Assembly (NCBI GenBank): GCA_964036155.1
Contig: OZ038422.1
Coordinates: 5,789,201-5,853,200 of the forward strand
From: Diploscapter coronatus
Lineage: Eukaryota; Nematoda; Chromadorea; Rhabditida; Rhabditidae
DNA: 64,000 nucleotides
Reading direction: 5' to 3'
Notes under the pieces: model-generated
What the model saw: the letters and a program-made list of their open reading frames with translations, nothing else
Databases searched by the model: none
Told to the model about the DNA's origin: nothing
Shown here: positions 51,362 through 63,400 of the stretch, one piece after another
Layout: each line of letters begins with the position of its first letter
Position numbering within the stretch: the stretch's first letter is position 1
Made by a program: the position numbers and the translations under genes

Positions 51362-54300
51362 TCAGACGAGATCGCGGGCTGTGATGAAATTGAAAGAGGC
51401 AGGAGGAAATGGGGTCGATGAGTTGGGAAGGGGAGGTTTGCCTGCAGAAGAAGAGGAGGATGGGACTGAAGCGGAAGAGGAATCGTATTCCGTTCCATGT
51501 TTTGTCGCGCTCTTGATGGCACTCAACTGAAATCAAGAAATTTCATTTGTTTTTCAGGGATAAAAACTATAGATAGACGGTAGTAAAAGTAGTAAAGTCA
51601 AAGTCATCTTCGAAATTAACCAATCTTCTCGTCTCAGGTTAGAATATTTGGAAAACAGATCATTTTAAATCATGATACCAATAAAATCATATTAGCAGTG
51701 CAAATAAACTAGTGCTGATCGGCAAAATAGTAATTTTTGCACTGTACTGGACACATCCAGGAATTAAATAAAAACAACATACGACTTGTGCAGCCTTGTG
51801 GTTGTAGGAGCTGAGCGTCTTGGACTGCAAATAGCAGGAGTTGTATTCGATGTCAGCTGCTTTCTGCTGGTTGTCGGTCTGGGAGGAATTGTCGTCCAGA
51901 GCCTGTATGAATGTGCGAACTATCGCTTCACGACGCTGAATAAAATAGTTTAAATAATGGATAATCAGGGAATCTAATTGAGTGCATTTTTACATTGGCA
52001 CAATTAATTAGTGTCAGTCTGAACATAAATATCAGTTTCATCAAACACAACTCCTGAGATAATTGATATTGGTATGAACTTTGTAATATAAAGTAGAATA
52101 CCTTTGTCAAAGATTTTTGCAGAAAAAACTTACAACAATGGTGAGCGACTCGACGCGCTTACTGTCCTTGTCCAAAACAATCACGTCTCCGCGAGGACGC
52201 ACTTTCCTCGCAGCTCCTCCATTTGCCAATTCACGCGCTTTGCGACGACGTTCGAATTCGTCCTGAGAATTTCTAATAAAAGTCAAAAAGTGGTTTAGAA
52301 GAATTTTATAAAATGATAGGAATAGCATTTTTCAATTAGTTATTTCAAATTTCCTTACCTGAACAGCAGTTTTTAGCCTGGCAGCCTCCTCTTTTTCCAT
52401 TCTCTCCAACCCGTTCTCGAACCCAGAGTATTCTTCTTCTTCTTTCTTTTGCCTGAAAAAATCTTTGATTAATCTTTTCTAGAAAAAATACCTTGGCTCA
52501 TATCCGAATGACTCATGAGTTTCTCCATTTTTTCGCTGACTTCGTGAATACAAACTCTCTTGACGTTGCTGAAATGACGGATAGATGAAATTTTCATTCA
52601 CAAATAGGAAAAAGCAAAAGCCTATCCAAAATGCCTTACCGTTTTGAGTGCATTTGCCTGTTGACTGACTTTCTCGGGGATTCTGCAGAAATCGCAGTTC
52701 TTCAAGCACTTCTTCAGGTCGGATTCATTGAAGAACGAGGCCATCACTTTGTGTCTGCATTCGGCCTAAAATAACAATTATTTGAATGCTTGAAAATGCA
52801 TTGCTGTAAACTAGAATTAAAAAATGAAAATTGAAATAGTGTATAGGAGTATTCAATTTCGACAACATTGGACAAACAACTAAAATTCACTAATTAAAAA
52901 TCGCATCCATACCTTTTCACAGTACTCGAGCATTTTCTCGAACCCAGTCTGCAGAGCCTTAATCTGGATGTCTTTCGCATCGTCACTCAACCCCTTCTTG
53001 GCCTGAAAGGAAAATTGATCGTTTCTTTGGAAAGTACAAATTTTCGCGTGTAAAAGTTCAGTGTTTTCCTTAAAAATTTACCGGGGATTGACAAAATAAT
53101 AAACGCCTTTTCAACTAAAAAAGAAACGAAAGCTCTGAAAATTCAAATTCGAAATAATCACCTTGATCCTGTTTGAGTCCCCCCTGAAGCAATGTTCCAT
53201 GAACTGTCTCTCCGCATTGGAGTAGTAGATTCTGCAATAGCTCCTGTGGTTGTCTCTGCCCGCGCGGCCTGCTTCCTGATAATAGGCTGCTAGGGAATTA
53301 GAGGGAGCCCAGTGAATGACTACTCTGAAACACCAAAACTGAAATGTGTGAGCGTTTTCAGAGATAAACTTGAATTTGTACAATATGTACAAGTTAGATC
53401 GTTTATCGTTCGAAAATAGGATGTTTCTCGAATTAAAATTAGTGCCAAACAAAAGGTGTAGAAAACAATTCATACCTGACATTAGCTTTGTCAATGCCCA
53501 TTCCGAACGCGATCGTGGCCGCGACGACTGGAATCTCGCCACTCATCCATTTCTGTTGCACTTCATTGCGAGTCTGAAGAAGGATTGTAACTTAGGCAAG
53601 GCAGCTCAAAACTGATATGGGAACTTCGGAACAAGATTGAAGAAGCAAAATGAGAGAAAACAGTGAATAAAGGTATAAGGTGGAGATTAAAAAAATGGAT
53701 CTCCAATCTCAAAAAATTTTGAATATATTGCCGAAATAAAAGACCCAACCTTATCAGGCAGCCCCGCGTGGTAGGCAGCAGCGTTCAGCCCAGCCAACTT
53801 CATCACATTGGTCATTCCCTCGCAATCAGACCTCGCTCTGCAGTATACAATCGCACTCCCAATGGCCGCCCCATTCGGCTCTGCGTTTGGGTTCGTTATT
53901 TGGAGACAACGCTTTATGAAATCCACGAGGTGATTCTGAAATTAGTAAAAGTCTGAATTTGGACGGTAAATTATGATCTATCAGATGAAAAAAATATCCT
54001 AAAATTTTCAAAATTATCAAACCAGTTCGAAAATAAATTCAAAGTGCCAAACTCAAATTGCATGTCGTAAATTAGATTTGGACATGGCTTAGATTGAGAG
54101 ATAAGCGATTTTGAGACTCAGAAGTATTTCTTAATTTTGGTATATTTCAAGAAAAGTCCGCTTCAGTTCGGTTTCAAAATTTGCTTCACACCTCATCATG
54201 TTGATAAAATCACCAACCTCAGGTGCACAGGGCAGCAGATCCTTCATGCAGACATCGTAGTAGAGATTGGGTCTGTAAGTGGAGGCCTTGAAGATGCGGG

Positions 54301-56302
54301 CCTTGTCCATTTCCAGCTGCTTCAGGATATCGCCCTGGGCATTCGTGTTGGCTGTTGCTGTCAGAGCTACCATTGGAACCTGCAAATACCAATAAAATGC
54401 AGTTTTTTGCAGCAATTGAAATATTCAGATGAATGCTGAATCAAAATGACGAGCGCTTACACCAGGACAATAGAGTCGGAGGTTTTTGAGGTTCAAATAG
54501 TCCGGTCTGAAGTCGTGTCCCCATTGAGTGACGCAGTGGGCCTCGTCGATTACGAGGTAGGATACGAGGTTGCGTCGAGAAAGGGAATTAAGAATTCTGA
54601 AAGAGAAGTTTTGACTTACAAAATTTAAAAAATAGCACCAAAAGTATTTTGTTGTAAAAAATAATAAGAAAAAATGTAGAAGAAAAGATAACCTCTGATT
54701 GCTGTCCGTAGCTATCCCTTCTGCAGTGATGTAGAGGAACTTGATGTTCGGGATGTCCTTAGCCAGTTCCTCAAAATATCGCGAAAAATAAAGGCTTGAA
54801 GTGAAAAATTACCGCTCGAATTCTCTTCTTCTCTGCCTCAGGAATGGACGAATTGATGGTCTCACAGGGCACTTTCCTGGCTCTGAGGGCATTCACCTGG
54901 TCCTTGATGAGGGCTAGCAGAGGAGAGATCACTATCGCCATCCCTGCGTGCACCACTGCGGGAAGCTGCAAATCGAAGTTGAAAAAGAAGTCTTGCAATT
55001 TCGAAAATCGTCTTTTCCGTGGTAAATTGAATGCTGCATTCTTCGTGTCAGGAACAAACAGTCAAACGAACCTGATAGCATAGAGATTTGCCTGCGCCAG
55101 TTGGAAAGGACACGAACACATCGGATTTGCGTTGGAGAATGAAGTCAATGGCCTTCTGCTGGAGGGAGGATTTGTAGCCGGAATGACTGAACACGTCACG
55201 CAGTATTGCATCGCGACGAGAGGAAATATCGGCTTCGCTCAACTCGTACAAATGCTTGTTTAGACACTCTATAAATCAGTTTTAGTTTTCGCTTTCTTGA
55301 AAAGAAAAATAGCATATAGCATAGTGTTTTACTGACGTGGAAGAAAAAGTAAAATGTTACTTGTTCGACATTTTTACCATATCATATTTAGAAAAATTCA
55401 AGCTTTTCCAAAATAATCAAATCTTCTTTTCATACCTCCAGAATCTGCTTTTAAGGGCAGTTCAGCAGCGGGCTCCTTTCCTTTCGACTTTCTCTTTGAT
55501 TTCGTCTCTTTCTCGTCTGTAGGTTTTGAAGATTTGCTGCGTTTCTGGAACAAACATATTCTCCCGAAATTTCATTTTGCAACTTTTTTAAAACGTCTTT
55601 TTTGTTCGAGATTAAAATAATTGGTCGAATAGGTTCAATATTTTCTATTTAAAAAAAAACAATGTAAAACCTCACCTTTGCTGCATCGAAAAATTCCTGC
55701 CAATTGGACGCTTTCTTCTGTTTGTTCGCAGGCTTCTCGGCTGATGAAGTTGAGGGACCTGAAATGAAAAATTAGTCACGAGGAAACAACACGTAGAGTT
55801 TGAAAATTGAAACTACTGATAATAAGAAGTTAGGATTATATCCTCAAGATTCAAAATATCCCCAATTCCTTCAATTTTCAAATGATTCTGCTTGAAAGTT
55901 GGTATTTCAACTCGTCATTGAATACTTGATCAAATCAGATTCGAAACATTGACCTGGCTGATCATCCAACGGCTCATCGACCACGATTTTGCGCTTCTTC
56001 GCAACAGAAGCTGCTGAAAATTGCGATAATTGATCAAACTCGACGCCCATTGTTTTCAATTCATTTTCTGCGTTGAACGCGGAAGTTGTATTTCAGAAAT
56101 TCCGAATTAGTAACTCACAGAAACTCTGTCAATCAAATCATGTTGGTTGGATTATATAGAAAGAAAGCTCACGAGTTTTGATTGCAGGTTGTGGCGGAGT
56201 GTTGATGATTTGTATGTCCGAATCGTCCGAGTCAACTCCGACCTCCTTCCTCTTGACCACCCCGTTCATCATCTTCCGCTTCTTCTCTATGTACTTTTCC
56301 AT
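51362..56302 (-). CDS. rcq-5 (RECQL5 orthologue): RecQ5-type DNA helicase, 19 exons, 794 aa
   Basis: Exons 5' to 3': 56173-56302, 55954-56013, 55676-55758, 55436-55544, 55072-55268, 54813-54965, 54693-54769, 54461-54596, 54218-54379, 53750-53935, 53476-53573, 53162-53324, 52913-53002, 52640-52765, 52492-52568, 52359-52452, 52134-52262, 51786-51935, 51362-51526. It unwinds DNA 3' to 5' with ATP. Visible are Walker A PTGAGKS (about 183-189), [16 protein letters not shown] (287-290) in [56 protein letters not shown], and motif [11 protein letters not shown] (480-488). A zinc cluster follows (Cys 551, 568, 572, 575), then a charged coil ([10 protein letters not shown]), a helical region and FITARDLV at the end. 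It lacks HRDC, as RecQ5 does. Unusually there is a basic extension of about 145 residues before the helicase core ([13 protein letters not shown]), likely nuclear targeting. One intron ends in TTTTGAG. Confidence 0.93.
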
Positions 56303-57705
56303 TTTACCCTAAACAATTTCAATAAAGAAACGAAATTTATGATGAAAATTGAACCTTTCGCGAGGTGACTAACGAATGCCTTATAAGAGATTGATGGCTA
56401 TAATTTTGCAGAAAGACAGAACATGCCTTAACAAAAAATTGAGAAAAGTAGCGAAAATTTGACGAAAAAATACGAATTTTTGAACGAAAACTAATGTTGA
56501 ATTTTACAATCTCTAATTCTCTTCGTGAGAAATACTCTCTCATCATTTATTGTGCAACGCGTAAAGTGAGTGCGATTGTGCGTAATGGTCTCATTTTTGA
56601 AAATTATGCAAATTTTCTGAAAATTTTGGAAAATATATTCTGATATCATGTTTATGCTGATTTTTGATGCACATCCATGTTATCAGGTTTATCGTCGATA
56701 TAGACCGAGTTTTTGTGAGACATTTTAAGTTTGAAGGGTACTTCTTTCCCAAATTTTTGACTCCAAACCTTCACATTTCTACCAAAAACGTATTCTTACA
56801 TAGATCAGAGCTTGGAAACTCTAAATTTAGAATACACTCAAACTAGAGCTCTGTATTATTTTGATACTTGTCAACAAATGTCTCTTTCGAATATAACCTT
56901 CAAAATATAAATGGAAATAAGATGTGTTGAGTTTTGCTTAAAAGTTATGTTATTTGCTTTAGATCTTATGAGCAATGCGACTTATTACTGTGTCAAAAAT
57001 ATCCTAATCGTGAGCATCCGAGTGACATCTATATGAAATGTAAGTTATTGCACGTTCGCATTCAATTAGATTTGTAAAAATATCATGATTAGTTGTTGGT
57101 TACTGTTATGATGCAGATTGACTTCACTCACATCCGCCATGCCATACCTCCTCAAGGAAATACGATTTCCTCCAGCCACACAATGTCGGAAATCAGTTGA
57201 ATTGTTTGACGCACTAACTACCGTGTTTTCGAAAGCGAGTTCATAAAGTGCAATTATTCAGGAAGTAACGAGGATATTGAAATCGGGAGTTTATTTTAGT
57301 AGCGTTATCAGAAATTCGCCCCATGTTTGATATCGAAAAGCTGGAGGAAGGCCTTTCTGAGTTTATCAGGAAAGTTGTCTTTTAATTGAATTTATCTTAA
57401 AAATCGCTCCACCTCTTCCGTTTCTGTCCGCATATAAACTCAGCAGCAGAAGAGCTGAAGGCTGGATATTGTAATCGCCCAAGGAGGTCGAGAAAACTTC
57501 CTTCATTAGTCCGATACCAGCTAGATTTATTTCGATAAAGAACGCGTTTTTTCTGAATTTAAAGAAATATCATTAATCGTTAATACATGTTTTTTTTCAA
57601 ATTTTAGGGTTATTTAATAATGCTGTATGAATATCCATATTGAAATCTAATGTGCCTTCTTTTCTAAATAAAATACATTTTGCCGTTTCACTATCTTATT
57701 CAGAA
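56303..57705. other. Divergent intergenic region
   Basis: It separates the start of the RecQ5 gene (minus) from that of the secreted protein (plus) and so should hold both promoters. An acceptor-like TTTAG lies 6 bases before the RecQ5 ATG and TTCAG lies 2 bases before the ATG at 57706. No gene or clear repeat seen. Confidence 0.45.
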
Positions 57706-59106
57706 ATGTTTCTTCGACTCTCCCTTTTCTTCACCGTCATTTCATTCAATCTGCACGAGACTTCCGGCTTTCTGTTTGGTCTGCTTGGATCTTCTGAATC
57801 CGAAGAGGTCTGTGAGCACGGTAAGCTCATCACTAGACCTGAAATCAATCAGTACTTCTACTGCAATCACGGTGACCTCGAATTAATTGGTAAGTCTTCA
57901 TTTACTATTCTTGATCAGCAACTAATAAATTTATATCAAACGAGACTGATCATTTTATCCGGAATTTTCTATCTTTCAGGCTGCCTATTTCCATTGGGTG
58001 AATTTAATCAATCTCCTGAATATGAAAGACGAATTCCCGTTGGCAATACTGTGGACAACAAGGGTCCCAATCTAAATGACAAGTCAATCACCTTCATTCG
58101 ATACAGGGCATGAATTCGATTTTTATAAAAAATAAGAGATCGAGAACGAAAAAAACTCTTCATGATGCAAGCTTCTTCTTACTTTCCACACTAATGACTT
58201 GCAAGATTTAATACAGTGGCACTCGAAAGGTTTGCATGACCCACTAGCATTTCGTCCTTCTTGTTAGCCTATTTGTTCGCGTCAATCCGTCTGGACTTGA
58301 TACTTTCATAATTCGACATTCCAATCGGGGCTGTCGGAAGTTCGAAAAAATCGAACTTTAACTTAACTTGAACTTCCAGCAAATTCGAAGTTCAGTTAAG
58401 GTCATAGTTCAGTTCACACAGCCCTGATTCCAACGTGTGAGCCAATTTTTATATGGATCTCACTGCACCGTAAGTAGATAAACAAGAAGAACGAAAGTTG
58501 TGGGTCATACAGAATATCTATGCGCCATTGTATCTTTCGAAACCTAAATCTTACAGATTGCAAGTCAAGATGACTAAAAATGTTCAATTCAGTATTATTT
58601 CTAATTATTATCTGGTGTGAGTACAAAGTGTAGCTGAAGAACGCATTTGAAGCACTACCTAATCTCACAAAAATAGCTTCATTATTTCCTTTCGAGAAAG
58701 ATACAAATCAGCTGCTGAGAGAATATAAAATTAGTGAGATCTTTATTATTTTGATATCCACTTGATTATCAACCAGGCTGAAGTAAATACTCCAAAAATG
58801 CATACTTTCTGCAATAATCTACTTTTATTATGTTTGAAATCGATTAACTTCATTAGATTTCATAATCTTTCTAATTTCAGTGCACTAGAGAAGGGAGGTT
58901 CTTGCCTATCGGTAGGTTTATTTATATTTTATTTGCAAACGTACAATTTAGGATGCATCCTGCCCGGATCAAATGAGTCTGAATCTGAATCCCCGACGTA
59001 CACGATGTTTTCGATGAACGAGAAGATTGACTTATCGACTGGCGAGACTGCTTGGTGCACAGTCTATGGGTTCATAGTTCTCAAAACTGATAAACCATCT
59101 CAATAA
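57706..59106 (+). CDS. Small secreted protein with paired Cys motifs, 4 exons, 165 aa
   Basis: Exons 57706-57889, 57980-58107, 58881-58911, 58952-59106 (166 codons with stop). A signal peptide covers about residues 1-21 (LRLSLFFTVISFNL, then a polar stretch). The mature part has two similar units: CEHGKLITRPEINQYFYC...LELIGCLFPLG and CTREGRFLPIGCILPG, each followed by a polar segment (FNQSPEYERRIPVGN; SNESESESPTYTMF). I do not recognise the family; an extracellular role is inferred. Exon 2 can only join exon 3 in frame through a GC donor (AGG then GCATGA). The stop TAA overlaps AATAAA. An alternative with no splice ends at 58113 without the second unit. Confidence 0.7.
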
Positions 59107-59394
59107 ATCTTGAACTAACACATGTGTTTCGTTATGTTAAATTTGTAACTGTTTCGTAAATGATTTTGAACTTCTCCCTCGGATTTACATCAGAGTGCAA
59201 ACCCAAGGCTACATATCATTATAAATCGTCATCGATTTTTGAAACGTTTCTTAATGACTAATTTATGTACCATTCGATTTTTAAAATTGCTCTAATGTCA
59301 ATATATTATGAACAAATTTATCCTCAATAAAGTTATTATGAAAAGGTTAAAGGAAGTAAATATTTTCGTTGCGGCACGCAATTACTTTTGCAAG

Positions 59395-59747
59395 GGAAGT
59401 GTTCCCACATAGGAACTCGCAGATTTGAATGAAACTTACCAAATAAGGGTTTTTGATGACGCTGATCGCGATTCTGAAGTCAAAAATGCCTAATCGCACC
59501 CTGGAATCTAGAATTTTTCACTCATATTTTGTATGGGAAAGGAGCTGCTATTCTGCTTGTGAAATCGTGTATTGCAAATTTTGCAAACTCGCAATATAGA
59601 GGAAGGAATCAGGTTCAATTAAAAACTCCAGGCTTCTGAGTGCGATTCGACACTTTTTGACTTCAGAATCGTGGTCGGCGGCGTCATCAAAACCCTGTTT
59701 GGTAAGTTTAATCAAGATCGGCAAGTTCTTATGTGGGAACTTCTCTT
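59395..59747. repeat. About 350-bp palindromic element
   Basis: Left arm (gttcccacataggaac, aaacttaccaaata, gattctgaagtcaaaaa) and right arm (tttttgacttcagaatc, tggtaagttt, cttatgtgggaac) are reverse complements over about 100 bp. It lies just after the secreted-protein gene. Confidence 0.75.
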
Positions 59748-60271
59748 TGCTAGAAATGAAATTCCGATTTCTAGAAAAACCCATAGATAGCGGATTCGTA
59801 TTATTCAACTTTAACTTTCATGGCATTCATATTCTTAGCTAGCCTAAATTTAAAATTATAGTCTAGACAATTGTTGGATAATCCAAAAAATGTGTTGAGC
59901 AAACTATTTCAATTTAGATTCTCTTCGTCCGCTCTTATTAGATGACTAAAATACAATATCCTGAATAGAAATATGATTAGTTTTGTGTTTTATGAGTTAT
60001 CATCTTTATATAGTAGAGATAATCGTCAATCCTAATAAAAGTGCATACTCATAACTTTCTTAATTTCCTTTTCAATCACTCTCCGAATGTAAATTTAAAA
60101 AAAAAAACTAGTCCTTTCTGAATTCTAACTTCTTATTTTACAAAGAAAATAGTTAATCAGCTCGTCTTATTTATCTGCACAATAGCAGAGGATATTCCAT
60201 TTCCTCATCTCTTCATTGCCAAATCCAATAAAGTTCATTTATTCACGAATGCTCGTTAGAGTAGCCAAATA

Positions 60272-60419
60272 GGGTCTTCTGCACTAGTTACCTTCAAGCT
60301 ACTCTTACCCTTTTGTAAAAGTTACTCTTTTTTGGAAAATAGCATGGGGAAGAGAAAAAAGAGGGTAACTTTTACAAAAGGGTAAGAGTAACTTGAGAGT
60401 AACTAGTGCAAGAGGCCCC
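60272..60419. repeat. 148-bp near-perfect foldback
   Basis: The two halves (tgcactagttac, gctactcttacccttttgta and their complements) pair almost throughout, leaving a loop of about 15 bases near 60340. Ends are ggtcttctgcac and gtgcaagaggcc. Confidence 0.8.
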
Positions 60420-63400
60420 AAATAGTCATATGTGTGAGTGGGTACATCTCACTCCAACCAGTGCACTAATTTAGGAGCATTCTCAAGGAAATTTATTTTT
60501 GATTTAGTTTATTATATTTTTCACAACACATCCCATTTTCATGCATTGTTTTGTATTTATTCGTCCGACCTTCTCAACCACATTGTTTGCACCGAGATTT
60601 AGCATGAGGAATTAGCAGAGCACGAACGCTCCGACATAAGAATGAAATAGGGAATACGCATCTTACCCTTCTCACACACTTTTTGCTACGTTGTTTTATA
60701 TATTTTATGCCGAAGCTTTAAAAATTTTATTATGCCTCTAAGTATTCCGATTTTTGGACCGAAATAATATGGCAACCTGAAAAAATTGTAGAAAAAGTAT
60801 TTTCGTGTTTATATTTTATTGCAAAGCGTTGTCGCTGCATGCAGAAAAGATCTGAAAGTGAGTGAGGGAAGGCGAGATCGCAATCTCATCTCGTTCTCTC
60901 ACTCACATTCACAGCCAAAGCATACGCACTGACAGTTTTTTATTATTATTTCCCTACCGAGGTCTTCCTTGCTTTCTCTATATTTTTGTAGCAATTATTT
61001 CATTGTGTTTATCGATTTTTAATAGGTTTACTTTATCCACAAATATTGAACGCAAAAGTTATGATTTGACCCAGAAGTGTGATTCGAGTAGGCAGTAATT
61101 GCGTCCAGTTTTGGAGTGAGAACTATGCGAGTAACCGGCCATTTGGATGCTATCTCATCTGACCTGTCCAAATATCTGCTATAGATAGAGACCGCAAACG
61201 GTTTTTCAAATTTGATGTTGGCGGAATTTGGGTTTGCAGAATATTGCGGAACCCATCGAATACACTTATCAAAAAGAAATTTCCAGTTTTATCAATTCTA
61301 AACCTCTTAATTAACTCGATGATTGCCCTGATCAATTTCGCGATTTTTCGTCAATATGTTCATTTTGAATTCAATTTCGATATCACTAATTTTCATAACT
61401 TTGCATTTTTGATTGCATCGCTTGATGGATCTACTTTCGCATGCCTTTCGTTTATTTTTTATTTATAAACTTCTTCAGCTTGGAATTAGCCTAATTGGCA
61501 ATGATTTTCAGTTATTTTCGACAGTTAGTTTTCTTGGGACTTTCATTCCAGAAGCAGGCAATTTGGGGCTTATTCGCTCTTTCTTCTTTGATTCACTTTC
61601 GTTTTTGCATCAATCTACGAGCAATTAGTTGCTAGCGCTGAATCGAGCGCCGTCGTTTGAGACTGTGAATGAAGAGAAGCAGAGAATAAAGCGAATTGCT
61701 AAAGCTATCCAATAAACTATTTCTTCTCACGCTCTTACGCATTCGTTTCTCCTTTGTCGCTCCAATCTTTCAATTATTCTCGGCTTGCCTTTTACTAGAA
61801 CCTATTCCAATAAATTTGGATAAAGTTTTCATATGATCTGACTTATCTCAAATTAAAAATTCTTAGTTCTTCTTGTCACTTGCATTGGCTTGTTGAGTGC
61901 GCCGGTGGTGTGACAAATTGAAAAACGGATAAGAAGGGCTGTGGGTACTTTGTTGCCAGAGCAGAAATAGTGTAGGATAAGAAGAAAAAGGGAGAGAAAT
62001 AGCATTTGGTAACAATGTACTTGCAGCCGCTAAGGAGAGAGTAGGGATAGGACTGGATAGGCTAAATCTGATATCAAAATGTGCATTTCAGCGTGCTGGT
62101 CATGTTGATACTAAATTTACCATACCTGACCCTAACCCTACTCTCTGCATATCAATTTTTCAATTTGTTGCCTCACCAGCGTATTCAACAAGCCCTTACA
62201 TTTGCAAAACGAAGTCATAAGTTCTACACGACCTTATCTAATAGTGATTCTACAAATTTGATTAATAGTTTTACCGTTCATCCTCATCTTACAATCGCTT
62301 TTAGGAGCACCATGAATTTTGGCACTGCCAGTATAGGTTGACTAAAATCTTTGCTCGCAGATTATTATTTTATTAAACTCTGATCAAGCAGCCATCTATT
62401 TACAAACCAATCAAAAATCGAAGCTATCCAATTCTTTGTTCCTGGTCGTAAGCCATGACCTTCATATGAATGACGTGATCGTCTGCCAATAGTTTTTGGT
62501 TACTACAACAATAAAACTAACATTTCATTATATTCGCTAATTGCTTTTGACAGTCGGATGGTCGGTGATTTCTTCTCTTGTCGCCTTTTTTCACACGCTT
62601 CTCCGCGAATCCCATTCATTCGGCCGAGGATTCAGTTATTCTCACAGCCGAATCAACGATGCCAAATGGAGGAGGAGTGGGCAGGATTTTGATGGAAAAG
62701 GAAGACATGGCTAGCCACAGCTAACTGCTAATTGCTAGTTTTGGCAAGTCAATAGGCAGAAATAGTGGAGGAATTAGCCGTGAACCAAGGTAGCCCTTTC
62801 TACTCATCCGGCCACCCATTCAGCTGGAACACTACCCTCTCTCATTCTGCCAAAACCAGCCATCGTCTGGCTTCTTTATGCAGTTCTATTGATTGATTGG
62901 CTTTATTTCGACGCATGACTGGCCTCTTTCCCTGCTTCCGAGTAAATTCGCTTACACTTTCACTCGGACATCAAATCAATCCCAGGCTAACTTCAAAACC
63001 ATCACCAAAACTACGCATTTTGGGGACAGTTGATTAATGAAGAAATGCTGTTGTCTACATTAACTTCGTTCCAGTTTCTTGCAATTTCAAAACGAATGAA
63101 ATGAATGTAACGCAAAAATCGCTGAATCATTCCCGAAAGGAAAACTTTCAAATTATCTGACAAGGTCACATTTGACAATTTGACATGTTCCTGCATGAAC
63201 AGAGGTTTGGATATTTTTTTTTCAAATTTTGTTCAACTTTGATAAGCTATCCTTTCTTCATTTCACCAGGTGGTTGCCATCTCCTGTTGTATTTTTCACG
63301 AATTTTGAAGCGCTGTACATTCCATATATGGAATGGATCAAAGGTAGCGTAGAGTAAACGTAACATCAAAATGATCCTCAATATCATCGCCCTATATTTT

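Noticed and set aside
62081..62341. 86-codon plus-strand ORF with a hydrophobic start
   Set aside because: Looks like a signal peptide at first, but there is no motif, no splice context and no codon-use signal to support it.
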